Shown in pieces: positions 1-9,598 of a DNA stretch of 64,000 nt. The notes beneath the pieces were generated by a model. That model saw only the letters and a list, made by a program, of their open reading frames with translations. It did no database searches and was not told the DNA's origin. Source of the DNA: Pseudooceanicola batsensis HTCC2597 (GTDB lineage: Bacteria; Pseudomonadota; Alphaproteobacteria; Rhodobacterales; Rhodobacteraceae); NCBI RefSeq assembly GCF_000152725.1, contig NZ_CH724131.1, positions 2,205,167-2,269,166 on the forward strand. Reading direction: 5' to 3'. The translations under genes and the position numbers were made by a program. Each line of letters starts with the position of its first letter. The stretch's first letter is position 1.

Positions 1-876
<876 letters not shown>

Positions 877-904
877 TGTCAGTTTTCCTTTCCCTGTCCG
901 TCGC

Positions 905-1243
905 TTACAGCGCGTCCGCGTTGGTTTCCCCGGTCCGCACGCGAACCGCCTGCTGGACATCCAGCACGAAGATCTTGCCGTCGCCGATTTTCCCGGTCTT
1001 GGCGGTGTTGGTGATCGTCTCGACGACCTGGTCGGCCATTTCCGCCGCCACGGCGATCTCGAGCTTGATCTTCGGCACGAAATTCACAGCGTATTCCGCG
1101 CCGCGATAGATCTCGGTATGTCCCGACTGGGAGCCGAACCCCTTGATTTCGGTCACCATCATGCCGCGCACGCCGATTTCGGTCAGCGCCTCGCGGACCT
1201 CCTCGAGCTTGAACGGCTTGATTGTCGCAATGATGAGTTTCAC
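905..1243 (-). CDS. glnK: Nitrogen regulatory protein P-II (GlnK/GlnB)
   Basis: Trimeric cytosolic PII signal protein of 112 residues, the family's normal length. It senses ATP/ADP and 2-oxoglutarate, is uridylylated by GlnD, and controls AmtB and the NtrB/GlnE branch. Visible hallmarks are the N-terminal KLIIATIKPFKLEEV strand, the T-loop with Tyr51 in RGAEYAVNF (uridylylation site), and the B-loop KTGKIGDGKIFV. Its position directly upstream of amtB favours the name glnK over glnB, although the two paralogues cannot be told apart safely from sequence alone. An NtrC-like palindrome lies 120-136 bases upstream. Confidence 0.93.
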   Translation of the reverse strand: MKLIIATIKPFKLEEVREALTEIGVRGMMVTEIKGFGSQSGHTEIYRGAEYAVNFVPKIKLEIAVAAEMADQVVETITNTAKTGKIGDGKIFVLDVQQAVRVRTGETNADAL

Positions 1244-1362
1244 TGATTTTCCCTTCCGTATCTCGGGGCGCGAACCCCGCCTTTGGCACGGCCAACCTAA
1301 TCCGGCGGACCGTCACGACCGGAAGCCGACGGGCCAGTACCACTGCCGAAAACTCTCGCAGC

Positions 1363-1379
1363 TGCACAATTATTGGGCA
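1363..1379. promoter_or_regulatory. NtrC-like palindrome upstream of glnK-amtB
   Basis: A 17-base near-perfect palindrome, TGCACAAT-T-ATTGGGCA: seven of the eight pairs match and one (A/G) does not. It resembles the enteric NtrC consensus TGCAC-N7-GTGCA and lies 120-136 bases upstream of the glnK start, a normal enhancer distance. No clear sigma-54 TGGCAC-N5-TTGC promoter was seen facing glnK; in some Rhodobacteraceae NtrC works with the housekeeping sigma factor. The same interval also precedes the divergent PBP gene. Assignment is inference from symmetry, similarity and position. Confidence 0.5.
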
Positions 1380-1500
1380 CAACACGTACGTCGATTAATT
1401 TTTGTGCGGAATTGAAACGGGCAATCCCCTGCTTACGGCTCAACATCCCGGCTCCGAAGACGTATATGTTGGGCAAAACAATCGGACCGGGCAGGACCAG

Positions 1501-3669
1501 ATGAGTGATTCAGGACGTCGCAAGCCGCCCCTCGTGGCGGACCGCCGGCATGGCGGATCCGGCAGCCGGAAAAAGGCCGATGGCAAGAGCGGATCGAAAC
1601 GCACCGCCAAGACCTCTCGGCGGAAAACTCCGGCGAAACGGCCGGTCCGGCGCGGTCCGATCGGTTATCTGCGGGCTTTCCTCGCCTGGATCATCCGGCT
1701 CGTCTGGGGCATGACGTGGCGCCTGTCGCTCGTGATCCTGCTGATCATCGGCATCGCGGTCGCCTACAACGCCTCGCAGCTTCCTCCGCTCGAGGCCCAG
1801 CTCGACGGGCGGGCGCGCGGGTCGGTCACCATGCTGGACAACGAGGGTCAGGTCTTTGCCTGGCGGGGCGATCAGTTCGGCGGCGTCGTCACCACCGATA
1901 CCGTCTCTCCCCATCTCAGGAATGCCATCGTCGCGACCGAGGACAAGCGCTTCTACCGCCATTTCGGCATCTCGCCGCGCGGCATCGCCTCGGCGATCCG
2001 CATCAACCTGCGCGAGGGGCGGGGGCCGCTCTCGGGCCACGGCGGGTCCACCATCACCCAGCAGACGGCCAAACTGCTCTGCCTGGGCGACCCCTACGAT
2101 CCGGACCTCTGGGAGAGCGAGGCCGCCTACGAGGCCGACTGCCGCGAGACCACGCTGTGGCGGAAGATCCGCGAGGCGATCTATGCCATGGGGCTCGAGG
2201 CGACCTACACCAAGGACGAGATCCTGACGATCTACATGAACCGGGCCTTCCTCGGCGCGGGGGCCCGGGGCTTCGAAGCCGCAAGTCAGCGCTATTTCGG
2301 CAAGTCCGCCGCCGATGTGAACGCCGCCGAGGCTGCGATGCTGGCCGGCCTGCTGGTCGCACCGACCCGCTATGCCCCGACCGCCGACCTGGCCCGGTCG
2401 CAGAACCGGGCCGCCGTGATCGTCGCCCTGATGGAGGAACAGGGCTATCTCTCGGAGCAGGAGGCCCGGACCGCCCTGGAAAATCCCGCCGAACTGTCCG
2501 AAGCCGCCGAGGCTGAGGCGGGCGGGTACTTCGCCGACTGGGTCATGTCCTCGGGTCCCGAGTTCCTGACCCGGAAGACGACCGAGGACGTGGTCATCCG
2601 CACGACGCTGGACCAGCGCATCCAGCGCGCGGCCGAAGAAGGCATGAAGTCCGTGTTCGAAACCAAGGTCAAGGAAGGCTCCAAGGCGCAGGCGGCCGTC
2701 GTCGTGATGAGCGCGGACGGCGCTGTCCGGGCGATGGTCGGGGGCCGCCGGACCCAGGTTTCGGGCGTATTCAATCGCGCCACCCAGGCCCGCCGGCAGA
2801 CCGGCTCGGCCTTCAAGCCCTTCGTCTATGCCACGGCGCTGGAACTGGGCTACCACTGGTACGATACGGTCGAGGACACGCCGCTGACAATCGATATCCC
2901 CGGCTCCGGCCCCTGGTCGCCCGAGAATTACGACCGGCGCTTTCGCGGCACCGTCACCCTGGGGCAGGCGCTTCAGCATTCGCTGAACATTCCGGCCGTG
3001 AAGGTCGCGCAGAACGTCGGGCTAGACCGCGTGCGCCGCATCGCCAGCGACTTCGGGATCGAGTCGGACCTGGCAGAAGGCCCGGCGCTGGCGCTCGGCG
3101 CCTCGGAATCCACCCTGATCGAGATGACCGGCGCCTATGCCGGGATCCTCAACGGCGGCTCATCGGTGATCCCCTATGGCCTTGTGGAATTGCGCCTGCA
3201 GGGGCAGTCGGAACCGCTGATGGACGCCACCGGCGGCATCGGCGAGAGGGTGATCCGCGAATCCGCCGCCCGCGAATTGATCTGGATGATGCACAACGTC
3301 GTCACCCAGGGCACCGGCGGCCGCGCCGGCCTGCCCGACCGCCAGGCCGCCGGAAAGACCGGCACGACCTCGGCAGCCCGGGACGCCTGGTTCGTCGGTT
3401 TCACCGCCGATTACGTCGCGGGCGTCTGGATGGGCTATGATGACAACACGCCCCTCACCGGCGTCACCGGTTCGGGCCTGCCCGCCGAGATCTGGCACGA
3501 GGTGATGGCGCGGGTTCACGAAGGCCTGCCGCCGCGCGATCTTCCCATGGCCCGCCCCGAACCGGAACCCGAACCGCGCGTGGCCGAAGACAACCGGCAG
3601 CGGACCCAGCCCGCACGGCCGGATCCCATCGGTCAGCTTCTCAGGAACATCTTCGGCATCCGGAACTGA
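1501..3669 (+). CDS. Class A penicillin-binding protein (PBP1A-type)
   Basis: Bifunctional peptidoglycan glycosyltransferase/transpeptidase anchored in the inner membrane, 722 residues. A very basic cytoplasmic tail (1-60) precedes one membrane helix at about 73-89. The GT51 domain carries Glu147 in ATEDKRFY and GGSTITQQ (181-188). The transpeptidase domain has SAFK (436-439), SLN (494-496) and KTG (619-621). A segment just after the GT51 motif holds two cysteines (194, 214), possibly a disulfide. The ATG at 1501 is chosen over an upstream in-frame start because a GCAGGA ribosome site precedes it and the extra residues do not resemble the family. It converges on mlaC. Confidence 0.93.
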   Translation: MSDSGRRKPPLVADRRHGGSGSRKKADGKSGSKRTAKTSRRKTPAKRPVRRGPIGYLRAFLAWIIRLVWGMTWRLSLVILLIIGIAVAYNASQLPPLEAQLDGRARGSVTMLDNEGQVFAWRGDQFGGVVTTDTVSPHLRNAIVATEDKRFYRHFGISPRGIASAIRINLREGRGPLSGHGGSTITQQTAKLLCLGDPYDPDLWESEAAYEADCRETTLWRKIREAIYAMGLEATYTKDEILTIYMNRAFLGAGARGFEAASQRYFGKSAADVNAAEAAMLAGLLVAPTRYAPTADLARSQNRAAVIVALMEEQGYLSEQEARTALENPAELSEAAEAEAGGYFADWVMSSGPEFLTRKTTEDVVIRTTLDQRIQRAAEEGMKSVFETKVKEGSKAQAAVVVMSADGAVRAMVGGRRTQVSGVFNRATQARRQTGSAFKPFVYATALELGYHWYDTVEDTPLTIDIPGSGPWSPENYDRRFRGTVTLGQALQHSLNIPAVKVAQNVGLDRVRRIASDFGIESDLAEGPALALGASESTLIEMTGAYAGILNGGSSVIPYGLVELRLQGQSEPLMDATGGIGERVIRESAARELIWMMHNVVTQGTGGRAGLPDRQAAGKTGTTSAARDAWFVGFTADYVAGVWMGYDDNTPLTGVTGSGLPAEIWHEVMARVHEGLPPRDLPMARPEPEPEPRVAEDNRQRTQPARPDPIGQLLRNIFGIRN

Positions 3670-3681
3670 TCCGCCGGCGGT

Positions 3682-4293
3682 TCAGCCGGCCCTGCGCAGG
3701 TCCGCGATGAGCCGGTCGATATCGCCGCGATTGGCGTCGAGCATGGCGCCGATCTCGGTCTTCTCCGAAAGCCGCATCGAGATCCCCTCGATCACCATGT
3801 CGAAGAACAGGTTCCGACCCGACCGGTCCGAGACGAGGAACTTGACCTCGAAGGGCGCCTCGCCCCGCAGATACGCGGTCGAGATCACTTCGTGCCAGGT
3901 CTTGACCTGCCGCACGCCCTGGACCTCGATCCGGCCCCCGACGAATTCCTGGAACCGCTTGCCGTACTTGCGGGCGATATAGCCGCGGAAGGCTTCGACG
4001 AAGGCGCGCATCTGCGCCGGAGAAGCGCGCCGCGCGTCGGGCCCGAGGGTCGACCGCGCGATGATCGCGACATCGGCATAGCGGGCGAAGATCTTCTCGA
4101 AGTCGCGGATCATGCCCGGCAGCGAGCCGCCGCGCGCGATGACGCGGTTGATCTCGCCGACCAGATCGTCGACCAGCCCCCGCGCCGCGGCATTCGTCAG
4201 CGCGACGGCCGGTGCCGGGCTCAGCAGCGCGAAGGCCGAGCCCGTCATCAGCAGGGCGCGGCGCGTCAGTTCATTGGAGATACGGGTCGTCAT
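3682..4293 (-). CDS. mlaC: MlaC-type phospholipid-binding periplasmic protein
   Basis: Periplasmic carrier of the Mla retrograde phospholipid pathway (MlaC/Ttg2D family), 203 residues. It has a twin-arginine-like N-terminus (TRRALLMTGSAFALLSPAPAVA) followed by helices and the characteristic FVEAFRGYIARKYGKRF segment. It should shuttle phospholipid between outer-membrane MlaA, encoded just upstream, and an MlaFEDB transporter not present in this window. The ATG at 4293 follows an AGGTGA ribosome site inside the end of mlaA, giving a 23-base gene overlap. Its frame stays open upstream through a duplicated segment with two more ATGs (4326, 4323), so a longer form is possible. Confidence 0.85.
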   Translation of the reverse strand: MTTRISNELTRRALLMTGSAFALLSPAPAVALTNAAARGLVDDLVGEINRVIARGGSLPGMIRDFEKIFARYADVAIIARSTLGPDARRASPAQMRAFVEAFRGYIARKYGKRFQEFVGGRIEVQGVRQVKTWHEVISTAYLRGEAPFEVKFLVSDRSGRNLFFDMVIEGISMRLSEKTEIGAMLDANRGDIDRLIADLRRAG

Positions 4294-5050
4294 AGGGATC
4301 ACCTGTGGCGGCATAAGGGTCATCATAGGGGTCGCCGGTCGCCGCAGCACCGCCGCCAAGCTGATAGCGGCGGTTCTGCAGATAGGTCGAACGCCCCTGG
4401 GCGTAGCTGTCGGCGCTCTCGTGCAGGACGCTGCCGACGGTCTGCGAATACCGGCCGCGGTCGCCCAGGCGCTTGGCCACGCTGGCCACCGGCCCGGCAT
4501 ATTTCTCGGGCTCGGAAAGCACGTACCCAAGGGGGTTGGTGAACAGATCGACGATGCGCCCGACGGCGTCGCGCTCGGTCGAGGGTCCGAGGACGGGAAG
4601 CTCCACGTAATTGCCTTCACCTGCCCCCCAGACATGCAGGGTCTCGCCAAAGTCGGTCTCGACCTCGTTGATCCCGGCCATGGTCGCCACGTCGAACAGC
4701 CCGCCCATGCCGAGCGTCGTGTTCAGCACGAAGCGGAAGGAGTTGGTGAACGCGCCCCGGGCATCCGCCTGAAGCACGTTGTTCACCACGACCGAGGGCG
4801 TGGCCAGATTACCGGCGAAATTGCCGACGGTCGTCACCACCGGCTCCGGCAGAACAGTGACGTAGGAGCCGCCGGCCGGGCCCAGGATGTTGCGATCGAC
4901 CGACTTGTTGAAGGCATGCATCCGGCGGTTCGAGGCCTCCCACGGATCGTTGATCCCGGTGGCGGGCGGCGCGGGGGAACATGCCGTCATCGCGCCCACC
5001 GCGCCCAGCAGGACGAAGCGCGCGGCATATGACTTGATGGATGTACTCAT
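4271..5050 (-). CDS. mlaA: MlaA/VacJ family outer-membrane lipoprotein
   Basis: Outer-membrane lipoprotein that removes misplaced phospholipid from the outer leaflet and hands it to MlaC; 259 residues. The signal peptide ends in a lipobox (GAMTAC). The conserved NDPWEASNRRMHAFNKSVDR block and the LNTTLGMGGLFD region identify the family. The C-terminus is an exact 11-residue tandem repeat (AATGDPYDDPY twice, then LQ) that may be a recent expansion and contains the mlaC start codon in another frame. Start ATG 5050 is chosen because it directly begins the signal peptide; an upstream TTG (5086) is a weak alternative. Confidence 0.9.
   Translation of the reverse strand: MSTSIKSYAARFVLLGAVGAMTACSPAPPATGINDPWEASNRRMHAFNKSVDRNILGPAGGSYVTVLPEPVVTTVGNFAGNLATPSVVVNNVLQADARGAFTNSFRFVLNTTLGMGGLFDVATMAGINEVETDFGETLHVWGAGEGNYVELPVLGPSTERDAVGRIVDLFTNPLGYVLSEPEKYAGPVASVAKRLGDRGRYSQTVGSVLHESADSYAQGRSTYLQNRRYQLGGGAAATGDPYDDPYAATGDPYDDPYLQ
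4272..4337 (-). repeat. 33-bp tandem duplication at the mlaA/mlaC junction
   Basis: Two adjacent copies of a 33-base unit encode AATGDPYDDPY twice at the MlaA C-terminus. The copies differ at a few third-codon positions, so they are not brand new. In the mlaC frame each copy carries an ATG: positions 4326/4323 in the first copy and 4293 in the second. Only the second has a good AGGTGA ribosome site before the ATG. Boundaries are approximate to a few bases. Confidence 0.75.
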
Positions 5051-5235
5051 GACGCGCAAAAAACGCTCCCCTGCCTCTTTCCGCAATTAGCATCGCGACA
5101 CGCGGGTTTCCAGCCCGCGCCCCGCGCTTCGCGCGGAACTGTGACGCCATTTCAGAATCGAAAGATGTACAGAAGTGCGGCGGCGCGCTATGGAACAGCC
5201 CAGGCCAACCACCGATCCTGGGGATCAACCCGACA

Positions 5236-6966
5236 ATGATTAATCAGAAAACCGAGAACGGATACCGCGAGCTGCGCGAGGCGCGCCGCGCCAACCGGCC
5301 CCTGTACTGGTCGGTGGGGCTGTTCAGCGTCTTCGCCAACCTGCTCATGCTGACCGGCCCGATCTACATGCTCCAGGTCTACGACAGGGTGCTCGGGTCC
5401 GGATCGGTGGAAACCCTCATCGGCCTTTCGATCATCGTCGCCTTCCTCTTCCTCATGATGGGCCTTCTGGAACTGGTGCGCAGCCGGATCATGTCGCGTG
5501 CCGCCGCGCGGTTCCAGGCCCGGCTCGACCGTCGGGTCTTCGATGCGGTGATCCGCCGCTCCGCGATCAAGCAGGACGAGGTGGCGCAGACCGGCCTGCG
5601 CGATCTCGAGGCGGTGCAGAAACTGATGTCCTCGCCCGCGCTGATCGCGATGTTCGACATCCCCTGGACGCCGATCTTCCTGGCCGGCATCGCGCTCTTC
5701 CACCCCTGGCTCGGCATTCTCGCCCTGACCGGGGGCGGCATCCTCGTGATCATCACCGTGATGAACCAGGTCACGACCAAGACCCCCCAGAACGCCGCCA
5801 TGCACGCCATGATCGCGTCGGAGAAGATGGCCGAGCAGATCCGGACGGAATCCGAGATGGTATCCTCGATGGGCATGCGCGAGGCCGCGTTCAACCGCTG
5901 GCAGAAGCTGCGCAACAAGGCGCTGCATACGCAGATCGGCGCTTCGGACCTGACCGGCGGCTTCAGCTCGACCACCAAGACGTTCCGCCTGTTCCTGCAA
6001 TCCGCAATGCTGGGCCTCGGCGCCTATCTGGTGCTGCGCGGCGAACTGACCGCGGGCGCCATGATCGCCGGCTCAATCCTGCTGGGCCGCGCCCTCGCCC
6101 CGATCGAACTGGCCATCGGTCAGTGGCCGGTCGTGCAGCGCGCATCGCGCGGCTGGCATTCGCTTGCCATCCTGCTGGGCGACACCCCGCCCGAGGCCCC
6201 GCGCACGCCGCTGCCGCAGCCCCGGGCCAAACTCGACGCCGTTCAGCTTACCGTCGTGCCGCCGGGCGAAAGCGTCGCCTCGCTGCGCATGCTGACCTTC
6301 TCGGTCGAACCGGGCCAGGCGCTCGGCGTCATCGGCGCCTCCGGGGCCGGCAAGTCGACGCTGGCCCGTGCGATCACCGGCGTCTGGCGGCCCGCAGGGG
6401 GCAAGGTCCGTCTCGACGGGGCGGCGCTGGACAATTACGATCCGTCCGTTCTCGGCAAGTACATCGGCTATCTCCCGCAGCGCGTGCAGCTGTTCGAGGG
6501 CACGATTGCGGACAACATCGCCCGGCTGGCGGACAATCCCGACGCCTCGGCCGTGGTCGAGGCCGCCAAGAAGGCCGATGCCCACGATATGATCCTCAAG
6601 ATGCCCGACGGCTACGACACGCGCATCGACGCCACCGGCGGCCGGCTCTCCGGCGGCCAGATCCAGCGCATCGGCCTGGCCCGCGCGATGTACGGCAATC
6701 CGGTGATCCTCGTGTTGGACGAACCGAACTCCAACCTCGACAACGAGGGAAGCCAGGCGCTGAACAAGGCCATCCGCGCCATGAAACAGGATGGCAAGTC
6801 CTGCCTCATCATGGCGCACCGTCCCGCCGCCATCCAGGAATGCGAGATGCTGCTGATGCTGGACGGCGGCAGCCGCGTCGCCTTCGGACCGCGCGACGAA
6901 GTCCTGAAACAGGTCCTTCAGAACCATGAGCAGGTCCGCGCCGGCGGACAGGGTGGATTGAGATGA
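5236..6966 (+). CDS. Type I secretion system ABC permease/ATPase (PrtD family)
   Basis: Inner-membrane exporter half-transporter, 576 residues, of the PrtD/AprD class that lacks the N-terminal C39-like domain of HlyB. Membrane helices fill roughly 22-300. The ATPase domain shows Walker A GASGAGKST (367-375), signature LSGGQ (471-475), Walker B VILVLDEP ending at Glu496, and switch His528. The family energises one-step export of proteins with C-terminal secretion signals, often RTX Ca-binding proteins. The stop overlaps the adaptor start by four bases. No substrate gene or TolC lies next to it. Confidence 0.93.
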   Translation: MINQKTENGYRELREARRANRPLYWSVGLFSVFANLLMLTGPIYMLQVYDRVLGSGSVETLIGLSIIVAFLFLMMGLLELVRSRIMSRAAARFQARLDRRVFDAVIRRSAIKQDEVAQTGLRDLEAVQKLMSSPALIAMFDIPWTPIFLAGIALFHPWLGILALTGGGILVIITVMNQVTTKTPQNAAMHAMIASEKMAEQIRTESEMVSSMGMREAAFNRWQKLRNKALHTQIGASDLTGGFSSTTKTFRLFLQSAMLGLGAYLVLRGELTAGAMIAGSILLGRALAPIELAIGQWPVVQRASRGWHSLAILLGDTPPEAPRTPLPQPRAKLDAVQLTVVPPGESVASLRMLTFSVEPGQALGVIGASGAGKSTLARAITGVWRPAGGKVRLDGAALDNYDPSVLGKYIGYLPQRVQLFEGTIADNIARLADNPDASAVVEAAKKADAHDMILKMPDGYDTRIDATGGRLSGGQIQRIGLARAMYGNPVILVLDEPNSNLDNEGSQALNKAIRAMKQDGKSCLIMAHRPAAIQECEMLLMLDGGSRVAFGPRDEVLKQVLQNHEQVRAGGQGGLR

Positions 6967-8273
6967 GCGACAACACGGAAAAGACCTGGTCGGCGCGCCG
7001 ACCGCTGACGATCGGCCTGATCACCCTGCTGCTGCTGGTCGGCGGCTTCGGATCGTGGTCCGTCTTCACCCAGATCTCGGGCGCCGTCATCGCCGGCGGA
7101 CAACTCGAGGTCGACCGCAACCGCCAGGTGGTCCAGCACCTCGACGGCGGGGTGGTCACCGAAATCCTGGTCGACGAGGGCGACCTTGTCGAGAGCGGAC
7201 AGCTCCTGGTGCGGCTCGACGATACCCAGCTTCGGTCGCAGCTCGCGATCATCGAAGGCCAGCTCTTCGAACTGATGGCCCGCCGCGGCCGGCTCGAGGC
7301 CGAGCGTGACGGCCGCGAGGATCTCGACTTCGATCCCCTGCTGCTCGAGGCCGCGCAGACCAAGGCCGAGGCACGCGAACTGATGGAAGGCCAGACCCGC
7401 CTGGCCGAGGCCCGCCTCGCTTCGGTCGAGAAGGAGATCGAGCAACTCGAGAAACGGCGCAGCCAGATCGACAACCAGATCGAGGGCATCGACGCCCAGT
7501 TGGCGGCATTTTCGGAACAGATCGAACTGATCCAGGACGAACTCGAGGATCAGCAGTCCCTGCTGGACCGCGGCCTCGCCCAGGCCTCCCGCGTCTCGGC
7601 CCTGCGGCGCGAGAACGCCCAGCTCAGCGGCACCGTCGGCGAGCTGACGGCGCAGCGCGCCCAGGCCGAGGGCCGGATGACCGAGATCGACATCGAGATC
7701 CTCAAGCTCGACACCACCCGCCGGGAAGAGGCGATCACCCGCCTCCGCGACCTTCAGTACCGCGAACTGGAGCTCAAGGAGCAGCGCCGCGCCCTGATCG
7801 AACAGCTCAACCGCCTCGAAATCACCGCGCCGGTGGCCGGCATCGTCTATGGCCTGCAGGTCTATGCCGAACGTTCCGTCCTCAGACCCGCCGATCCCGT
7901 GCTGTACCTCGTGCCGCAGGATCGCCCGCTGGTGATCGCGGCGCGGGTCGAGCCGATCCATATCGACCAACTGCGCATCGATCAGCCCGTGACCCTGCGT
8001 TTCTCGGCCTTCGACCAGCGCAACACACCGGAACTCGAAGGGCGGGTGGTGCAAATCTCGGCGGACGCCTTCACCGACGACTCGACCGGCCGGTCCTTCT
8101 ACCGGACCGAGATCGAACTGTCGGAAGGCGAACAGGACAAGCTTCCCGAGGGGTCGCACCTGATCCCCGGCATGCCGGTCGAGGCCTTCATCAAGACCCG
8201 CGACCGTACGCCCATGGCCTATTTCATGCAGCCCTTCATGGACTATTTCGCGAAAGCCTTCCGCGAGGCGTGA
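6963..8273 (+). CDS. Type I secretion membrane-fusion adaptor (HlyD/PrtE family)
   Basis: Periplasmic adaptor of 436 residues that bridges the ABC exporter to an outer-membrane TolC channel. It has one N-terminal membrane helix (about 14-36), a short lipoyl-like strand region (QVVQHLDGGVVTEILVDEGDLV), a long Glu/Gln/Arg-rich coiled coil (about 95-265) and a C-terminal beta domain ending with the conserved LIPGMPVEAFIKT. This order is standard for HlyD. ATGA overlap with the ATPase gene implies translational coupling. The outer-membrane partner must be encoded elsewhere. Confidence 0.93.
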   Translation: MSDNTEKTWSARRPLTIGLITLLLLVGGFGSWSVFTQISGAVIAGGQLEVDRNRQVVQHLDGGVVTEILVDEGDLVESGQLLVRLDDTQLRSQLAIIEGQLFELMARRGRLEAERDGREDLDFDPLLLEAAQTKAEARELMEGQTRLAEARLASVEKEIEQLEKRRSQIDNQIEGIDAQLAAFSEQIELIQDELEDQQSLLDRGLAQASRVSALRRENAQLSGTVGELTAQRAQAEGRMTEIDIEILKLDTTRREEAITRLRDLQYRELELKEQRRALIEQLNRLEITAPVAGIVYGLQVYAERSVLRPADPVLYLVPQDRPLVIAARVEPIHIDQLRIDQPVTLRFSAFDQRNTPELEGRVVQISADAFTDDSTGRSFYRTEIELSEGEQDKLPEGSHLIPGMPVEAFIKTRDRTPMAYFMQPFMDYFAKAFREA

Positions 8274-8339
8274 TCCCGCCCTTTTGCTTGCATTCGCCGC
8301 CGCGCCCTATAGCGTCGCGGCGAAACGAAAGGAGCGGCC

Positions 8340-8807
8340 ATGACCAATGCCATCGAAACCCGCCTCGCCGAACTGGGCCTGGCCCTGCCCGACACGCCCG
8401 CGCCGCAGGCGAACTACGTGCCCTATGTGGTCTCCGGCAATCTCGTCTTCGTCTCCGGTCAGGTCTCCATGGACGCCGACGGTTTCGTCAAGGGCGTGCT
8501 GGGCGACACGATGAACGTCGAAGAAGGCGCGGCGGCAGCGCGCCTCTGCGGCCTCGCCCTGCTGGCCCAGGCCAAGGCGGCCTGCGGCGGCGACCTCTCC
8601 CGGCTCAAGCGCGTGGTCAAGCTGACCGCCTTCGTGAATTCCACCAAGGAGTTCGGCGACCAGCCCAAGGTCGTGAACGGCTGTTCCGATCTCCTGGTCG
8701 AGATCCTCGGCGATGCGGGGCGTCACAGCCGCTCGGCCGTCTCGGCCGGCGCGCTGCCCTTCGGTGTCGCCGTCGAGATCGAAGGCATCTTCGAAATCGT
8801 CGCATGA
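8340..8807 (+). CDS. RidA family protein
   Basis: Small cytosolic trimer-forming protein of 155 residues in the RidA/YjgF/Rid family; archetypal members hydrolyse reactive enamine/imine intermediates from PLP enzymes. The conserved SGQVSMDADG, LTAFVNSTKEF and C-terminal RSAVSAGALPFGVAVEIEGI motif are present; Arg131 corresponds to the carboxylate-binding arginine needed for deaminase activity, and Glu148 lies in the active-site block. The slightly long N-terminus fits a Rid subfamily other than archetypal RidA. An AAAGGAG ribosome site precedes ATG 8340. The stop overlaps the next start (ATGA). Confidence 0.9.
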   Translation: MTNAIETRLAELGLALPDTPAPQANYVPYVVSGNLVFVSGQVSMDADGFVKGVLGDTMNVEEGAAAARLCGLALLAQAKAACGGDLSRLKRVVKLTAFVNSTKEFGDQPKVVNGCSDLLVEILGDAGRHSRSAVSAGALPFGVAVEIEGIFEIVA

Positions 8808-9568
8808 CCCTGCCCGAGGGGTTCCTGCGCCTCCCCGTGGCGCACCGCGCGCTGCACGACGTCACCGACGGCCGGCCCGAGAACTCGGTCGAGGCCGTCC
8901 GCGCCGCCGTCGCGGCCGGCTATGCAATCGAGATCGACCTTCAACTCTCGGCGGACGGGCAGGCGATGGTCTTTCACGACTACGACCTGGCCCGTCTGAC
9001 CGGCCGGTCCGGCCCCCTTCAGAGGAAGACCGCCGAGGAACTGACCGGCATCCCTCTCCTGGGGGGCGCGACGGGCATTCCGACCTTCGGGACGATCCTT
9101 GCGGAAGTGGCCGGCAGGGTCCCTCTGCTGGTCGAGATCAAGGATCAGGACGGTGCCCTCGGGCCCGCCGTCGGCCGGCTGGAAGAAGCCGCGGCGCGGG
9201 CCCTCGAAGGCTACGTTGGCCCCGTTGCGGTGATGTCCTTCAATCCGAACGCGGTGCGCATCTTCGGCGGCCTCGCCCCGGCCGTCCCGGTGGGACTGAC
9301 GACCTGTGCCTTCGCCAAGGCAGACTGGCAGCTGATCCCCGCACAACGGCGCGAACGGCTGCGGGACATCCCCGACATCAAGGCATCGCGCGCCTGTTTC
9401 GTCAGTCACGACGCGCGCGATCTGGCAAATCCGCGTATAGCCGAACTGAAATCCCGCGGCATGCCGGTGCTGGCCTGGACCATCCGGTCGCCGGAAGCCG
9501 AGGCAGAAGCGCGGCGGATCGCGGACAATGTCACCTTCGAAGGATACAACGCCGTGATCCCGGCTTGA
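8804..9568 (+). CDS. Glycerophosphodiester phosphodiesterase
   Basis: Cytosolic enzyme (no signal peptide), 254 residues, of the UgpQ-like GDPD family. It hydrolyses glycerophosphodiesters to glycerol-3-phosphate and an alcohol. Metal and catalytic residues are visible: HR at 14-15, EN at 26-27, EIDLQ with Glu43/Asp45, and His58 in MVFHDYDL. LLVEIKD and the C-terminal VLAWTI strand complete the TIM barrel. The start is fixed by ATGA overlap with the RidA gene; longer in-frame extensions run antisense to nothing conserved. It probably recycles lipid head groups. Confidence 0.9.
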   Translation: MTLPEGFLRLPVAHRALHDVTDGRPENSVEAVRAAVAAGYAIEIDLQLSADGQAMVFHDYDLARLTGRSGPLQRKTAEELTGIPLLGGATGIPTFGTILAEVAGRVPLLVEIKDQDGALGPAVGRLEEAAARALEGYVGPVAVMSFNPNAVRIFGGLAPAVPVGLTTCAFAKADWQLIPAQRRERLRDIPDIKASRACFVSHDARDLANPRIAELKSRGMPVLAWTIRSPEAEAEARRIADNVTFEGYNAVIPA

Positions 9569-9598
9569 TCGCGGGCCGGGACGCATCAGATTTGGATC

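Noticed and set aside
1510..2979. Long minus-strand open frame of 489 codons antisense to the PBP gene
   Set aside because: High-GC shadow frame; no family motif, while the plus strand has a complete PBP with all catalytic motifs.
3670..3695. CCGCCGGCGG and paired GCCGGC near the convergent PBP/mlaC ends as a terminator
   Set aside because: Very short self-complementary GC words without a T-run; common by chance.
8293..8324. Inverted repeat TTCGCCGC / GCGGCGAA between the secretion adaptor and RidA genes
   Set aside because: Long 16-base loop and no T-run; not convincing as a terminator or operator.
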